Part shown: piece by piece, positions 50,928 to 59,824 of the stretch
How the letters are laid out: every line of letters begins with the position of its first letter
Numbering within the stretch: the stretch's first letter is position 1
Assembly (NCBI GenBank): GCA_947503135.1
Contig: CANNCQ010000006.1
Location: 62,001 to 126,000 of the forward strand
DNA length: 64,000 nucleotides
Direction: 5' to 3'
DNA from: an uncultured Aquimarina sp.
GTDB lineage: Bacteria > Bacteroidota > Bacteroidia > Flavobacteriales > Flavobacteriaceae
Position numbers and translations under genes: made by a program
Notes under the pieces: generated by a model
What the model was told of the DNA's origin: nothing
Databases searched by the model: none
The model's input: only the letters and a program-made list of their open reading frames with translations

Positions 50928-51898
50928 TATTTTTTTGGTTTGTATTGAGATTTTTTAAAAATGATTTCACTTTTTAGATCTTTCAGTTCATGCAAAGATA
51001 CATTGTTATTTTGCATAAAAGCATTTACAATTTGATAACCTATGAATTGACCAACACGGTCAGGAGATTGGTTGTCATAGCTCATGTAAAATTTGCTAAA
51101 AGGTGCAGGGTATAAAAATCGAGGTAATAAATTTCGATCGGTACTGTATAATAATTCTTTTTCTATGAAAAATCGCCATATCATATGTTCATTGGTTTTA
51201 TTCCAAATTAATTCTTCATCTGTATAGCTAAAAATTTCAGAAGAGCTCTTTTTTGGTAATAATTGATGTAGAATGTAGAGTCTTTTGCCATACATGATCA
51301 TTTGCGACATAAAACTTCTATTATCGGCTTTGGGAATTATTTTTTTTGCATACTCGTTAGCAATATCAACGATGATTTGTTGTGGTTCAAAATCATCTGA
51401 AATATATTTCGAAATATCGGTGTAGAAATGATGGTCTTTTCCGAGATAGCAATCTAGGGCAATTAATAGTAAGTTTTTTCTCAAAACAATTCGATTTTGA
51501 TAATCTACCTCCGAAATTAAAGTAACGATTTTTGGAACTGTAATGTTGGGATAATAAAACTTAAGATGTTTGTAAAGGAGCTCTAATTCACTCTTAATTG
51601 AATTTGTGTTTGGGTGCGCTTTAGAAATCTCTTTTATGATTTCTTGCTGTAAAGTATCCTTTGATTTTTTTATCCAAAATTCTTGAGAATATTTTATGGG
51701 AAATAAAAAAGGATATTCTCCTTGGAGTGAATCCAAGGATTGATTATTTAAGTTGTTGAAAGCTTTGTCAAATCTTTCGATAGAAACATTCGCGTCAATG
51801 CTTAAAATTTCTTCTGATATTTGTTTTTCTTCAGCGCAAGCGTTAATTAGAAACAAACAAATAGAAACAAACAAATAGAAACTGAAATTTTTATTCAT
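50927..51898 (-). CDS. gldB: Gliding motility lipoprotein GldB
   Basis: GldB is a lipoprotein essential for gliding and type IX secretion in F. johnsoniae. The N-terminal signal peptide ends in a lipobox with cysteine at residue 21 (LINA before C). The rest (323 residues in all) includes IERFDKAFNNL and ALDCYLGKDHHFY, family features. A perfect -7 box, TATTTTTG on the minus strand at 51903-51910, lies only 4 bases before the ATG, which suggests a leaderless or nearly leaderless message. Confidence 0.93.
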   Translation of the reverse strand: MNKNFSFYLFVSICLFLINACAEEKQISEEILSIDANVSIERFDKAFNNLNNQSLDSLQGEYPFLFPIKYSQEFWIKKSKDTLQQEIIKEISKAHPNTNSIKSELELLYKHLKFYYPNITVPKIVTLISEVDYQNRIVLRKNLLLIALDCYLGKDHHFYTDISKYISDDFEPQQIIVDIANEYAKKIIPKADNRSFMSQMIMYGKRLYILHQLLPKKSSSEIFSYTDEELIWNKTNEHMIWRFFIEKELLYSTDRNLLPRFLYPAPFSKFYMSYDNQSPDRVGQFIGYQIVNAFMQNNNVSLHELKDLKSEIIFKKSQYKPKK

Positions 51899-51975
51899 AT
51901 CGCAAAAATAACAAAAGGTTTAGATTCCACTTGAGAACTTGTTTCATTTTAATTATTTTTATACAAACATTAATT

Positions 51976-52773
51976 ATGAATACGGAAAAAGTAGTTGAAT
52001 ATATTGTAACGTGGCTTAAAGATTATGCTCAAAAGGCAGGTTTAAAAGGCTTTGTAGTGGGAGTAAGCGGAGGAATTGATAGTGGATTAACATCTACATT
52101 ATGCGCAATGACTGGTTTAAAAGTCATTTGCGTGGAAATGCCAATTCACCAAGCCGAAAGTCAGGTATCTAGAGCGCAGGAGCATATCGCCCAATTAAAG
52201 GATAGGTTTGAAAATGTAAGCAATGAAAGAGTTGATTTAACTCCTGTATTTGAAAGTTTGAAAAGTCAAGTTCCTTTTGCAGAAGAATCTGCACAGTTAA
52301 ATTTGTCTTTAGCGAATACAAGAGCTAGGTTGAGAATGACAACACTTTATCATTTTGCAGGATTGCATAAGTATTTAGTAGCGGGTACGGGGAATAAAGT
52401 GGAAGATTTTGGCGTGGGTTTTTATACGAAATACGGAGATGGTGGTGTTGATTTAAGTCCTATAGCGGATTTGATGAAAAGCGAAGTATACAAATTGGCT
52501 GCCCATGTAGGGGTTCCTGTATCTATACAAAATGCGGCACCAACTGATGGCTTGTTTGGTGATAGTCGAAGTGATGAAGATCAATTAGGGGCGTCTTATG
52601 ATGAACTAGAATGGGCTATGAAACAACAAGATCTAGGAAAAAATGAAAATGATTTCGAAGGAAGGGAAAAAGAGGTTTTTGTAATTTATGAGCGATTAAA
52701 TAGAATTAACCAGCATAAAATGAAACCCATTCCTGTTTGTTTATTGCCTGATAATCTGAAAAGTAACTATTAA
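51976..52773 (+). CDS. nadE: Ammonia-dependent NAD+ synthetase NadE
   Basis: NadE makes NAD from deamido-NAD, ATP and ammonia. The 265-residue protein has the ATP pyrophosphatase loop SGGIDSG, and GTGNKVEDFGVGFYTKYGDG and DLSPIADLMKSEVY downstream. There is no glutaminase domain, so ammonia is the donor. I chose the ATG at 51976 (MNTEKVVEY). The in-frame start at 51931 would add a hydrophobic stretch not found in the family. Confidence 0.95.
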   Translation: MNTEKVVEYIVTWLKDYAQKAGLKGFVVGVSGGIDSGLTSTLCAMTGLKVICVEMPIHQAESQVSRAQEHIAQLKDRFENVSNERVDLTPVFESLKSQVPFAEESAQLNLSLANTRARLRMTTLYHFAGLHKYLVAGTGNKVEDFGVGFYTKYGDGGVDLSPIADLMKSEVYKLAAHVGVPVSIQNAAPTDGLFGDSRSDEDQLGASYDELEWAMKQQDLGKNENDFEGREKEVFVIYERLNRINQHKMKPIPVCLLPDNLKSNY

Positions 52774-52833
52774 TATTTTGTTAAAAAGTTATTTGCTCAA
52801 AGCGTAAATGTATATTTTGTTTTCAAAAAATTT

Positions 52834-53250
52834 GTGATAAAAAAAATACTTATTTCTGATAGTCAGCCCATTAGTGCTTACGGTTTGTTACGCCTAATAA
52901 AAGACTTGGATTATGAAATAGAATGCTTAAGTATTGTACATGATTTGCAAGGTATTTGTACGTTTTTAAGTGTTCATAGTCCAGACTTGTTAATTGTTGA
53001 TGTGTCAATATTTACAGAAAAAGGAATAGGCGTTATTAAGGATATAAAAGCTAAAAATAAGTTTTTGAAAATTTTAGTTACTAATAATAAATATGATAAA
53101 TTTTTGGCTATCGAAAGTATTAAAATCGGTACCAATGGGTTTGTTAGTAAAACAGATGAATTAGAAACAATTAAACAAGCTGTTGAAAGGGTTTTGAGAG
53201 GAGGCGTATATATAGGAAAGCGATTGAGCGATGAGTTGTCTAAGGGATAG
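52834..53250 (+). CDS. Response-regulator receiver domain without output domain
   Basis: This 138-residue protein is a NarL-type receiver domain that ends where the linker to the HTH domain would begin. The phospho-acceptor aspartate is in PDLLIVDVS and the conserved lysine in GFVSKTDE. The N-terminal acidic pair is reduced to one residue (ISDSQ). The start is GTG at 52834. It may work as a phosphate sink or protein-interaction module, perhaps with the full-length regulator encoded 199 bases downstream, to which it is similar. Confidence 0.85.
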   Translation: MIKKILISDSQPISAYGLLRLIKDLDYEIECLSIVHDLQGICTFLSVHSPDLLIVDVSIFTEKGIGVIKDIKAKNKFLKILVTNNKYDKFLAIESIKIGTNGFVSKTDELETIKQAVERVLRGGVYIGKRLSDELSKG

Positions 53251-53254
53251 CTAA

Positions 53255-53277
53255 AAAAATAGCTTTAAACTATTTTT
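53255..53277 (+). terminator. Probable intrinsic terminator after the receiver gene
   Basis: AAAAATAG and CTATTTTT form a perfect 8-base stem with a 7-base loop, 5 bases after the stop codon. The right arm ends in a T-run and more T-rich sequence follows. The stem has only one G-C pair, so it is weak. Confidence 0.5.
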
Positions 53278-53448
53278 AATTTTATTTTTTTGATAAAGAT
53301 TTGTAAGTATTGTAATCAAAAACATACTAATATATTAGGTTGTTCGTTATATAATCTGCTAAAGAATACATATTATCGAAATGGATAAGTTCATGTATAT
53401 ATGTATTTGAAGATTTAGTAACTTTATGAAACCAATCTTAAATATATT

Positions 53449-54084
53449 ATGCAAACAAAAGTTTTAGTCGCCGACCAGTACCCTGTAATTAGATTAGGTA
53501 TATCGAGTGTAGTTGCTGGTGTAGATAGCGAAGCTAAACTATTACCTTTGGTAATTGATGGTGACGAATTGTTTGCTTTGCTAAAGGTTTCAGTACCAGA
53601 TATTTTAATTTTGGAATTGGATTTGCCTAAGACATTTGGGATACAAACAATTAAGGATATTAAGGAAAAGCATAAGGGGATTAAAATTATAATCTTTAGT
53701 CATCAACCTGACGAAATATATGCTTTAAGTACTATAAAGGCTGGCGCCTCGGCTTATATTTCTAAAAATTTAGATACAAAGACAATACAAACTGCGTATA
53801 CTCGAGTTAGAAGAGGAGGTATTTACTTAAGTGATAGCTTAACGAGTCAACTTAACGATCGAAATTTTAAGAATAGTCATTACAATGCCTTTAAAAAATT
53901 GTCTTCTCGTGAAATAGAAGTTCTTAATTTATTATCGACAGGAAAACGAAATAAGGAAATAGCAACAAGTTTAGCAATTAACGAAAAAACAGTGAGTACC
54001 TATAAAACGAGGTTGCTTAAAAAATTAAAAGCGAATAACGTTGCTGAACTAATTACTCAATCAAGGATTTTACAAATTTGTTAG
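53449..54084 (+). CDS. NarL/LuxR-family response regulator with Glu at the phosphorylation site
   Basis: This 211-residue protein has a receiver domain (residues 1-120) and a LuxR-type HTH (from about 146, LSSREIEVLNLLSTGKRNKEIA and TVSTYKTRLLKKL). At the position of the phospho-acceptor aspartate it has glutamate (PDILILELDLP), which often mimics the phosphorylated state. The acidic pair is also reduced (VADQY), while the lysine is kept (ISKN). It may be constitutively active or controlled by other means. It is convergent with dnaG. Confidence 0.88.
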   Translation: MQTKVLVADQYPVIRLGISSVVAGVDSEAKLLPLVIDGDELFALLKVSVPDILILELDLPKTFGIQTIKDIKEKHKGIKIIIFSHQPDEIYALSTIKAGASAYISKNLDTKTIQTAYTRVRRGGIYLSDSLTSQLNDRNFKNSHYNAFKKLSSREIEVLNLLSTGKRNKEIATSLAINEKTVSTYKTRLLKKLKANNVAELITQSRILQIC

Positions 54085-54102
54085 CCATATCATTAAAAGG
54101 CG

Positions 54103-56079
54103 TTAAACTACCCTGTTAAGTTTATCAGAGATTACACGTTTTAAAAACTGATATTCCATTACTTCGTTAAGTAATTCTTGCGGATTTATTTTAACACCAT
54201 CAGGTTGTTGTTTAAAATTATTCATCAAATCAATAATTTTCAAATCAATTAAGTGTCTGCGAAGGTTTAAAATAATATCAGAAACATATTGTGATATCGT
54301 CTTGTTTTTTACTTTAACATAAATTTCTTTGGAGTCCCATTTGCTTAAAGAGTACTTCTCATCTTGCATTAATATATTTGCAATTTCTGAAGACAGTTCG
54401 GGTGATAATTGTTGTAAAAATTGATTTACCTTGAATTGATTTCCATTGTTTAAGGCTTCAATCAATATTGTATATACTTGTTGGAAATTAGGATTTGAAA
54501 AAGCAATTTCGTCTGTTTGTAAATCTAAGTACACTTTTTCGTAAACCTTGGCTGTAACCTGTTCTTGCTCCATTACTTGTTCGCCTTCTTCATTCTCTTT
54601 ATACACAAATTCATTAAAAATTTCTTCTTCCTGTCCATACAAAAGTAATACACTTATTAAGTAACGTTCCAATTCAAATAACGGGTCTACTTTTTGTTGT
54701 ATTGTTTTGTCAACTGCCATATTGGGTAGTTGCTCAAATTTCTTTTGTTGTTTAGGTTCTTTGCTTAGGTTTTTTGATGCAGACTTCGATATTTGTGCAA
54801 GATTAGAAAAAAGGACTTCTTCAGAAATTTCCATTATAGAAGCACATTCTCTAATGTAAATTTCGCGTTTAATAGTGTCTGGTATTTTGCCAATACTATT
54901 CACAATATCCCGAATTAATTCAGCTTTTTTTATAGGATCATTTTTAGATTCCTTTTGCAATAAATCTGCCTTAAAACGAATAAAGTCTTGTTGGTTTTCT
55001 TTTAAATAATTTTTTAAATATTCACCGCCATGTTTTTTGGCAAAGCTATCAGGGTCTTCGCCTTCAGGGAAGGTGCATATTCTTACGTTCATTCCTTGTT
55101 CAAGAATAAGGTCTATTCCGCGTATAGCTGCTCGTAAGCCTGCAGCGTCCCCGTCAAATAACACGGTAATGTTTTTTGTTAAACGATTTACTAGTCGTAT
55201 TTGGTCTGAAGTTAATGCGGTACCAGATGAAGACACAGTGTTGGTAATGCCATTTTGATGAAATTGTATTACATCAGTGTACCCTTCAACTAAATAGCAG
55301 TTATCTTCTTTGGCTATAGTTTGTTTGGCGTGGTATATTCCATAAAGTACTTTACTTTTGTGGTAAATGTCACTTTCGGGAGAATTTAGGTACTTGGCAG
55401 CTTTTTTATTGTCGATTAAAAGTCGTCCACCAAACCCTAAAACACGACCAGACATTGAGTGAATAGGAAACATCACACGCCCCTTAAAACGATCGAATTG
55501 TTTATTGTCTTTAACAATAGTAAGGCCAGTACTTTCCAAATACTTTAAATCGTATTTTTTAGAAATCGCTTCATTAGTAAAGGCGTTCCAACTATCGGGT
55601 GAAAACCCTAGTTGAAATTGTTTTATAGTCTCTTCAGTAAATCCACGCTCTTTAAAATAAGTTTTAGCAATGGCTTTACCTTGTTGAGTATTGTGTAATT
55701 GTGATTGAAAATAGGTGTTAGCAAACTCACTTACCAAATACATGCTTTCTCTTTCGTTGGCCTGTTCTTTTTGCTCGTTACTTTGCTCTGTTTCTATGAT
55801 TTCAATACCGTAGCGTTTCGCTAAATGTTTAATAGCTTCGGGGTAGCTAAAATGCTCATGCTCCATTAAAAAAGCAATTACATTACCTCCTTTTCCACTA
55901 CTAAAATCTTTCCATATTTGTTTCACAGGGGAAACCATAAAGGAAGGCGATTTCTCGTCGCTAAATGGGCTTAAGCCTTTAAAGTTACTTCCTGCTTTTT
56001 TAAGTTGCACGTAATCGCCAATGACCTCCTCTAAGCGAGCGGCTTCGTAAACAGCATCTATAGTTTCTCTTGCAATCAA
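54103..56079 (-). CDS. dnaG: DNA primase DnaG without zinc ligands
   Basis: DnaG makes RNA primers for replication. The 658-residue protein has the CHC2-type N-terminal domain, the TOPRIM core (VEGYTDVIQFHQNG, and FDGDAAGLRAA) and a helicase-binding C-terminal region. In the N-terminal domain the expected zinc ligands Cys/His/Cys/Cys are replaced: LSPFSDEKSPSF has serine for Cys and for His, and KDFSSGKGG has Asp and Ser for the last two Cys. The fold otherwise seems kept (SPSFMVSPVKQIW). I believe this is shared by many flavobacterial primases. Confidence 0.95.
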   Translation of the reverse strand: MIARETIDAVYEAARLEEVIGDYVQLKKAGSNFKGLSPFSDEKSPSFMVSPVKQIWKDFSSGKGGNVIAFLMEHEHFSYPEAIKHLAKRYGIEIIETEQSNEQKEQANERESMYLVSEFANTYFQSQLHNTQQGKAIAKTYFKERGFTEETIKQFQLGFSPDSWNAFTNEAISKKYDLKYLESTGLTIVKDNKQFDRFKGRVMFPIHSMSGRVLGFGGRLLIDNKKAAKYLNSPESDIYHKSKVLYGIYHAKQTIAKEDNCYLVEGYTDVIQFHQNGITNTVSSSGTALTSDQIRLVNRLTKNITVLFDGDAAGLRAAIRGIDLILEQGMNVRICTFPEGEDPDSFAKKHGGEYLKNYLKENQQDFIRFKADLLQKESKNDPIKKAELIRDIVNSIGKIPDTIKREIYIRECASIMEISEEVLFSNLAQISKSASKNLSKEPKQQKKFEQLPNMAVDKTIQQKVDPLFELERYLISVLLLYGQEEEIFNEFVYKENEEGEQVMEQEQVTAKVYEKVYLDLQTDEIAFSNPNFQQVYTILIEALNNGNQFKVNQFLQQLSPELSSEIANILMQDEKYSLSKWDSKEIYVKVKNKTISQYVSDIILNLRRHLIDLKIIDLMNNFKQQPDGVKINPQELLNEVMEYQFLKRVISDKLNRVV

Positions 56080-56090
56080 TAATATTGGTT

Positions 56091-57071
56091 TTATTTTTTG
56101 CGATCAATCACATAGTTAACCATAAGTTCTAAAGAATGGCGGTAATCAGATTCAGGATATTGTTGTAATAGTTGTAGTGCTTCTGTTTTAAAAGCAATCA
56201 TCTTTTTTTCAGCGTAAGCTAAACCGTTTAAATCTTTAACTTTATTGATAACTTGTTTTACTCGTGTTTTGTTTTTGTTGTGGTTTTTTACAGAATTAAT
56301 AATCCACTTTTTATCTTCTGGTGAAGCATTATTTAGTGCATAGATTAAAGGAAGCGTCATTTTTTGCTCCTTAATATCGATACCTGTAGGTTTGCCAATA
56401 GCTGTTTCTCCGTAGTCAAACAAATCGTCTTTAATTTGGAAAGCCATGCCTATTAATTCACCAAATTTGCGAAGCGTTTCAACATCTTTAGAGTTTGGTT
56501 TTACCGAAGCGGCACCTAGGCTACAACAAGCGGCTATAAGCGTTGCGGTTTTTTGACGAATAATTTCGTAATAGATATTCTCAGAAATGTCTAATTTTCG
56601 GGCTTTCTCAATTTGTAAAAGTTCGCCTTCACTCATTTCTCGTACTGCTACGGAAATAATTTTAAGCAAGTCAAAATCTTCATTGTCAATTGAGAGTAAT
56701 AAGCCTTTTGATAGTAAATAATCACCTACAAGTACAGCTATTTTGTTTTTCCATAATGCATTTATAGAAAAAAAACCCCGTCTCATATTGGAATCATCAA
56801 CAACATCATCATGCACTAAAGTAGCGGTATGAATTAGCTCTATTACCGATGCTCCTCTAAATGTGCGTTCATTAACAGTGTTATTTTCGGAAAGCATTTT
56901 AGCTACTAAAAAAACAAACATCGGGCGCATTTGTTTTCCTTTTCGTTTTACAATATAATGAGTAATACGGTTAAGTAAAGCAACGTTGGAACTCATAGAT
57001 CCTGAAAACTTTTCTTCAAAAGTTTCCATTTCGTTTAAGATGGGTGCTTTAATTTGTGCTACAACTTTCAT
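56091..57071 (-). CDS. Polyprenyl diphosphate synthase (trans-isoprenyl)
   Basis: This chain-elongating prenyl transferase (326 residues) has both aspartate-rich motifs: HDDVVDDSNMRRG near residue 95 and IKDDLFDYG near residue 220. It probably makes the side chain of menaquinone or another long prenyl diphosphate. Chain length cannot be read reliably. It lies 11 bases before dnaG on the same strand. Confidence 0.93.
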   Translation of the reverse strand: MKVVAQIKAPILNEMETFEEKFSGSMSSNVALLNRITHYIVKRKGKQMRPMFVFLVAKMLSENNTVNERTFRGASVIELIHTATLVHDDVVDDSNMRRGFFSINALWKNKIAVLVGDYLLSKGLLLSIDNEDFDLLKIISVAVREMSEGELLQIEKARKLDISENIYYEIIRQKTATLIAACCSLGAASVKPNSKDVETLRKFGELIGMAFQIKDDLFDYGETAIGKPTGIDIKEQKMTLPLIYALNNASPEDKKWIINSVKNHNKNKTRVKQVINKVKDLNGLAYAEKKMIAFKTEALQLLQQYPESDYRHSLELMVNYVIDRKK

Positions 57072-57297
57072 AAATATGGCACTAAGATACTATATTTTGA
57101 TATTGTATATGGCGTGATAATACATAACAAAGTGTTATAAAATAAAAAGACTAAAATGCAAAAGGCCATTTGTTAAGAAAAGTAATTAATGAAAAGGCGA
57201 TTGAATGAGGTATTATAGAATATTAAATAAAATGACACAAGAAACACTCTTATTTTTTTGTGATTAAAAAGTATGAGATAAAATGCTTCTAAAAACT

Positions 57298-57531
57298 TTA
57301 TTGTTTTTTAGAGTTGTTTTTCTTTAACATGTTTAGATATAGATTTTCAACTTTGGTTCTAGCCCAAGGCGTTTTTCGTAAGAATTTTAAGCTAGATTTA
57401 ATGGATGGATCGTTGCTAAAACAACGAATAGGAATTGTGTTTGCTAAATACTCCCAGCCATAGGTGTTGTGTAATTCGGTTACAATATCGGCAAGTTTAA
57501 TACCATGAAGTGGGTTGTTAATTTGCGACAT
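57298..57531 (-). CDS. VF530 family (DUF2132) small protein
   Basis: This 77-residue protein has the family sequence [12 protein letters not shown] and [17 protein letters not shown] structure is known for the family and DNA binding has been suggested, but the role is not clear. It starts 3 bases after the rlmN stop and is probably cotranscribed. Between it and the prenyl synthase gene (57072-57297) I see nothing definite. Confidence 0.88.
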   Translation of the reverse strand: MSQINNPLHGIKLADIVTELHNTYGWEYLANTIPIRCFSNDPSIKSSLKFLRKTPWARTKVENLYLNMLKKNNSKKQ

Positions 57532-57534
57532 GAT

Positions 57535-58575
57535 TTAGCTTTTGTTGGCTAGTTGTCCGCAGGCGGCATCAATATCTTTCCCTCTGCTTCTTCGAACGTT
57601 TACTACTATTTTTTTGCGTTCAAGGGCATTAATATAGTTATCTATGGCTTGAGAGGAGGCTTGTTGAAATTCACCATCATCTATAGGGTTATATTCAATT
57701 AAATTAACCTTGCAAGGCACATAAGAACAAAATTTAACTAAGGCATCAATATCTTTTTTAGTATCATTAATACCATCCCAAACTACATATTCATACGTTA
57801 TTCGGCGTTCCGTTTTTTGATACCAATATTCTAAAGCCTCTTTCAAATCTTTTAGGGGGAAGGTTTCGTTAAAAGGCATAATTTGAGTTCGCACTTCGTC
57901 GATAGCCGAGTGTAAAGAAACAGCTAAATGGAATTTTACTTCATCATTGGCCATTTTCTTTATAATTTTTGGTACACCAGAGGTGGAAACTGTAATCCGT
58001 TTAGGAGACATTCCTAATCCTTCTTTTGAGGTAATCATATCAATAGATTTGATTACATTTTTGTAATTCATTAAAGGTTCTCCCATACCCATAAAAACGA
58101 TATTCGATAATGGGTGGTTGTGATATAACCTACTTTCGTTATCAATAGCAATTACTTGGTCGTAAATCTCATCGGCGTTAAGATTACGCATTCTTTTTAG
58201 CCGCGATGTAGCACAAAATTTACAATCTAAACTACAACCAACTTGAGAAGAAACACAAGCTGTAGTGCGTTTTTCTGTAGGGATTAAAACAGATTCTACG
58301 ATTAACCCATCATGTAAGCGAACGGCATTTTTAATGGTGCCATCACTACTTCGTTGCATTTGGTCGACCTTAATGTGGTTGATAACAAAGTTAGCTTCGA
58401 GCTGACCTCTTGTTTGTTTGGAAAGATTAGTCATTCCTTCGAAACTATGAGCACCTTTACCCCATAGCCATTCATAAACTTGGTTGCCTCTAAAAGCTTT
58501 GTCTCCTTGATTAACAAAAAAATCTCTTAATTGTTCCTTTGTTAAAGCCCGAATGTCTTTTTTATTGGTTTTCAT
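57535..58575 (-). CDS. rlmN: RlmN, 23S rRNA A2503 / tRNA A37 C2-methyltransferase
   Basis: RlmN is a radical SAM enzyme that methylates C2 of A2503 in 23S rRNA and A37 in some tRNAs. It has the cluster motif CSLDCKFCA, GMGEPLMN and the C-terminal CGQL with the second catalytic cysteine. I chose the ATG at 58575, since an upstream TTG at 58596 lies within the -7 promoter box at 58594-58601. This gives 346 residues, a usual length. Confidence 0.96.
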   Translation of the reverse strand: MKTNKKDIRALTKEQLRDFFVNQGDKAFRGNQVYEWLWGKGAHSFEGMTNLSKQTRGQLEANFVINHIKVDQMQRSSDGTIKNAVRLHDGLIVESVLIPTEKRTTACVSSQVGCSLDCKFCATSRLKRMRNLNADEIYDQVIAIDNESRLYHNHPLSNIVFMGMGEPLMNYKNVIKSIDMITSKEGLGMSPKRITVSTSGVPKIIKKMANDEVKFHLAVSLHSAIDEVRTQIMPFNETFPLKDLKEALEYWYQKTERRITYEYVVWDGINDTKKDIDALVKFCSYVPCKVNLIEYNPIDDGEFQQASSQAIDNYINALERKKIVVNVRRSRGKDIDAACGQLANKS

Positions 58576-58593
58576 GTATCGTATACTGATTTG

Positions 58594-58601
58594 CAAAGAT
58601 A
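58594..58601 (-). promoter_or_regulatory. -7 promoter box of rlmN
   Basis: TATCTTTG on the minus strand is a perfect TAnnTTTG match, 18 bases before the ATG at 58575. No good -33 TTG is seen. It fixes the rlmN start because the alternative TTG would not be transcribed. Confidence 0.65.
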
Positions 58602-58672
58602 CATTTTAAATGTCTTTTGAAGGTTTGTTGTATTTAAGCAAAAAGAAGATTTTTATGCTTTTAGCAAGAATT

Positions 58673-59770
58673 CTATTTTTTTGTAAATCGAGTTACTCCA
58701 GAGTCTGTAGAAAGTAGGTAAACACCTGGCTTTAAATCGGAAACCATTATACGCCTTATTGTTTTTTGTTCTTTTACAAGAACTCCAGAAATATCATAAA
58801 TTTTATAACTACTTGATTTTTCTTTTGAATTTACAATCAAATAATCTGTAACAGGGTTTGGAGAAATGGTAACCTCAGTTTTTTCTGAGAAAATACTTTT
58901 TTCAAATTTATTTTTGATAACAGTTAGTTCAAAAGGAAAAGGATAAGCGTTGACTTTATTTAGAGAATCATTAAGTAATCGTACTCTATAAGTTTTTCCT
59001 TTCGGTAGAAATTTACTAGGAATTTCAGGAGATTTTAATTTAAAATCATAATTCGAAATTCCAGGAGGTATGGTAATACCTTCGCCGCTATCACTTACAA
59101 AACGTTGGTTTTCCATATCGTCTATTGTTGTTGCTTCTTCAATGTTTACAATGTGTATTTCAAACTTAACTTTTGGAGCAGGATAGTCAATAGTGTCTGA
59201 GCGGGTGATTTCAGTCTGTAGGGTAAAATGTTTTCCTCTTTCAGTTTTAACAGGTCTGTTTTTAAAAGTAATTTCAATACTTGATTTCTTTACATTTCCA
59301 TCAATGCTAAGAATGTTGTTTTTTGATTTTATAGGGATTTTTTTTTCGTAGCTAGCGTTTTCAGGATTTAACAATAATAAAAATTCATCCTTGTGCGTGA
59401 GTCTGTAAACATTATTTTTTGGAAGATTTTTTTTTAATTTTAAATTGTTAGGTAGTGTTAAAAAAACGGATTTATTTTTTTGATCTGCAAGAGTTATTTT
59501 TTCTATAAAAAAAGCAATTTCTTCTCCTTTAATCGAGGGGTTAGCAGCTTCTTTTTTATTTATAATTTGCAAGCTAAAATCAATAACTCCTGATGTTTTT
59601 TTCGAATTTGGAACATTGGATTTAGGAAGTTGCATATCAAACACAATTTCTATTTGCTTAGCATTAATAGCTATTGGTTTTATTGTATAGCTAACGTAGT
59701 TGTTCTTGTTTTGTCCAAAAGACGACGTTATGCTTAAAATAACAATTAGTAATGTGAAATATTTGTGCAT
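58673..59770 (-). CDS. Secreted protein with type IX secretion (Por) C-terminal sorting domain
   Basis: This 365-residue protein begins with a signal peptide (MHKYFTLLIVILSITSSFGQ). Its middle part is an unrecognised beta-rich region. The last ~75 residues are a T9SS type A sorting domain, with ISPNPVTDYLIV, IYDISGVLVKEQ and LKPGVYLLS. It is therefore probably exported to the surface or medium by the type IX system. I chose the ATG at 59770; an ATG 9 bases upstream is also possible. Function of the main domain is unknown. Confidence 0.87.
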   Translation of the reverse strand: MHKYFTLLIVILSITSSFGQNKNNYVSYTIKPIAINAKQIEIVFDMQLPKSNVPNSKKTSGVIDFSLQIINKKEAANPSIKGEEIAFFIEKITLADQKNKSVFLTLPNNLKLKKNLPKNNVYRLTHKDEFLLLLNPENASYEKKIPIKSKNNILSIDGNVKKSSIEITFKNRPVKTERGKHFTLQTEITRSDTIDYPAPKVKFEIHIVNIEEATTIDDMENQRFVSDSGEGITIPPGISNYDFKLKSPEIPSKFLPKGKTYRVRLLNDSLNKVNAYPFPFELTVIKNKFEKSIFSEKTEVTISPNPVTDYLIVNSKEKSSSYKIYDISGVLVKEQKTIRRIMVSDLKPGVYLLSTDSGVTRFTKK

Positions 59771-59804
59771 AAATGCCAACAGTAAAATCTACTTAAAATG
59801 TATA

Positions 59805-59812
59805 CAAATTTA
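59805..59812 (-). promoter_or_regulatory. -7 promoter box of the T9SS-exported protein gene
   Basis: TAAATTTG on the minus strand matches TAnnTTTG perfectly and lies 34 bases before the ATG at 59770. The gene thus seems to have its own promoter, just downstream of the metZ-like gene. A -33 element is not obvious. Confidence 0.5.
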
Positions 59813-59824
59813 GAGCAAGCTTCT

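Noticed and set aside
51931..51975. Signal-like N-terminal extension of NadE
   Set aside because: NadE is cytoplasmic and its usual N terminus starts at the ATG at 51976. The extension is chance coding from AT-rich sequence.
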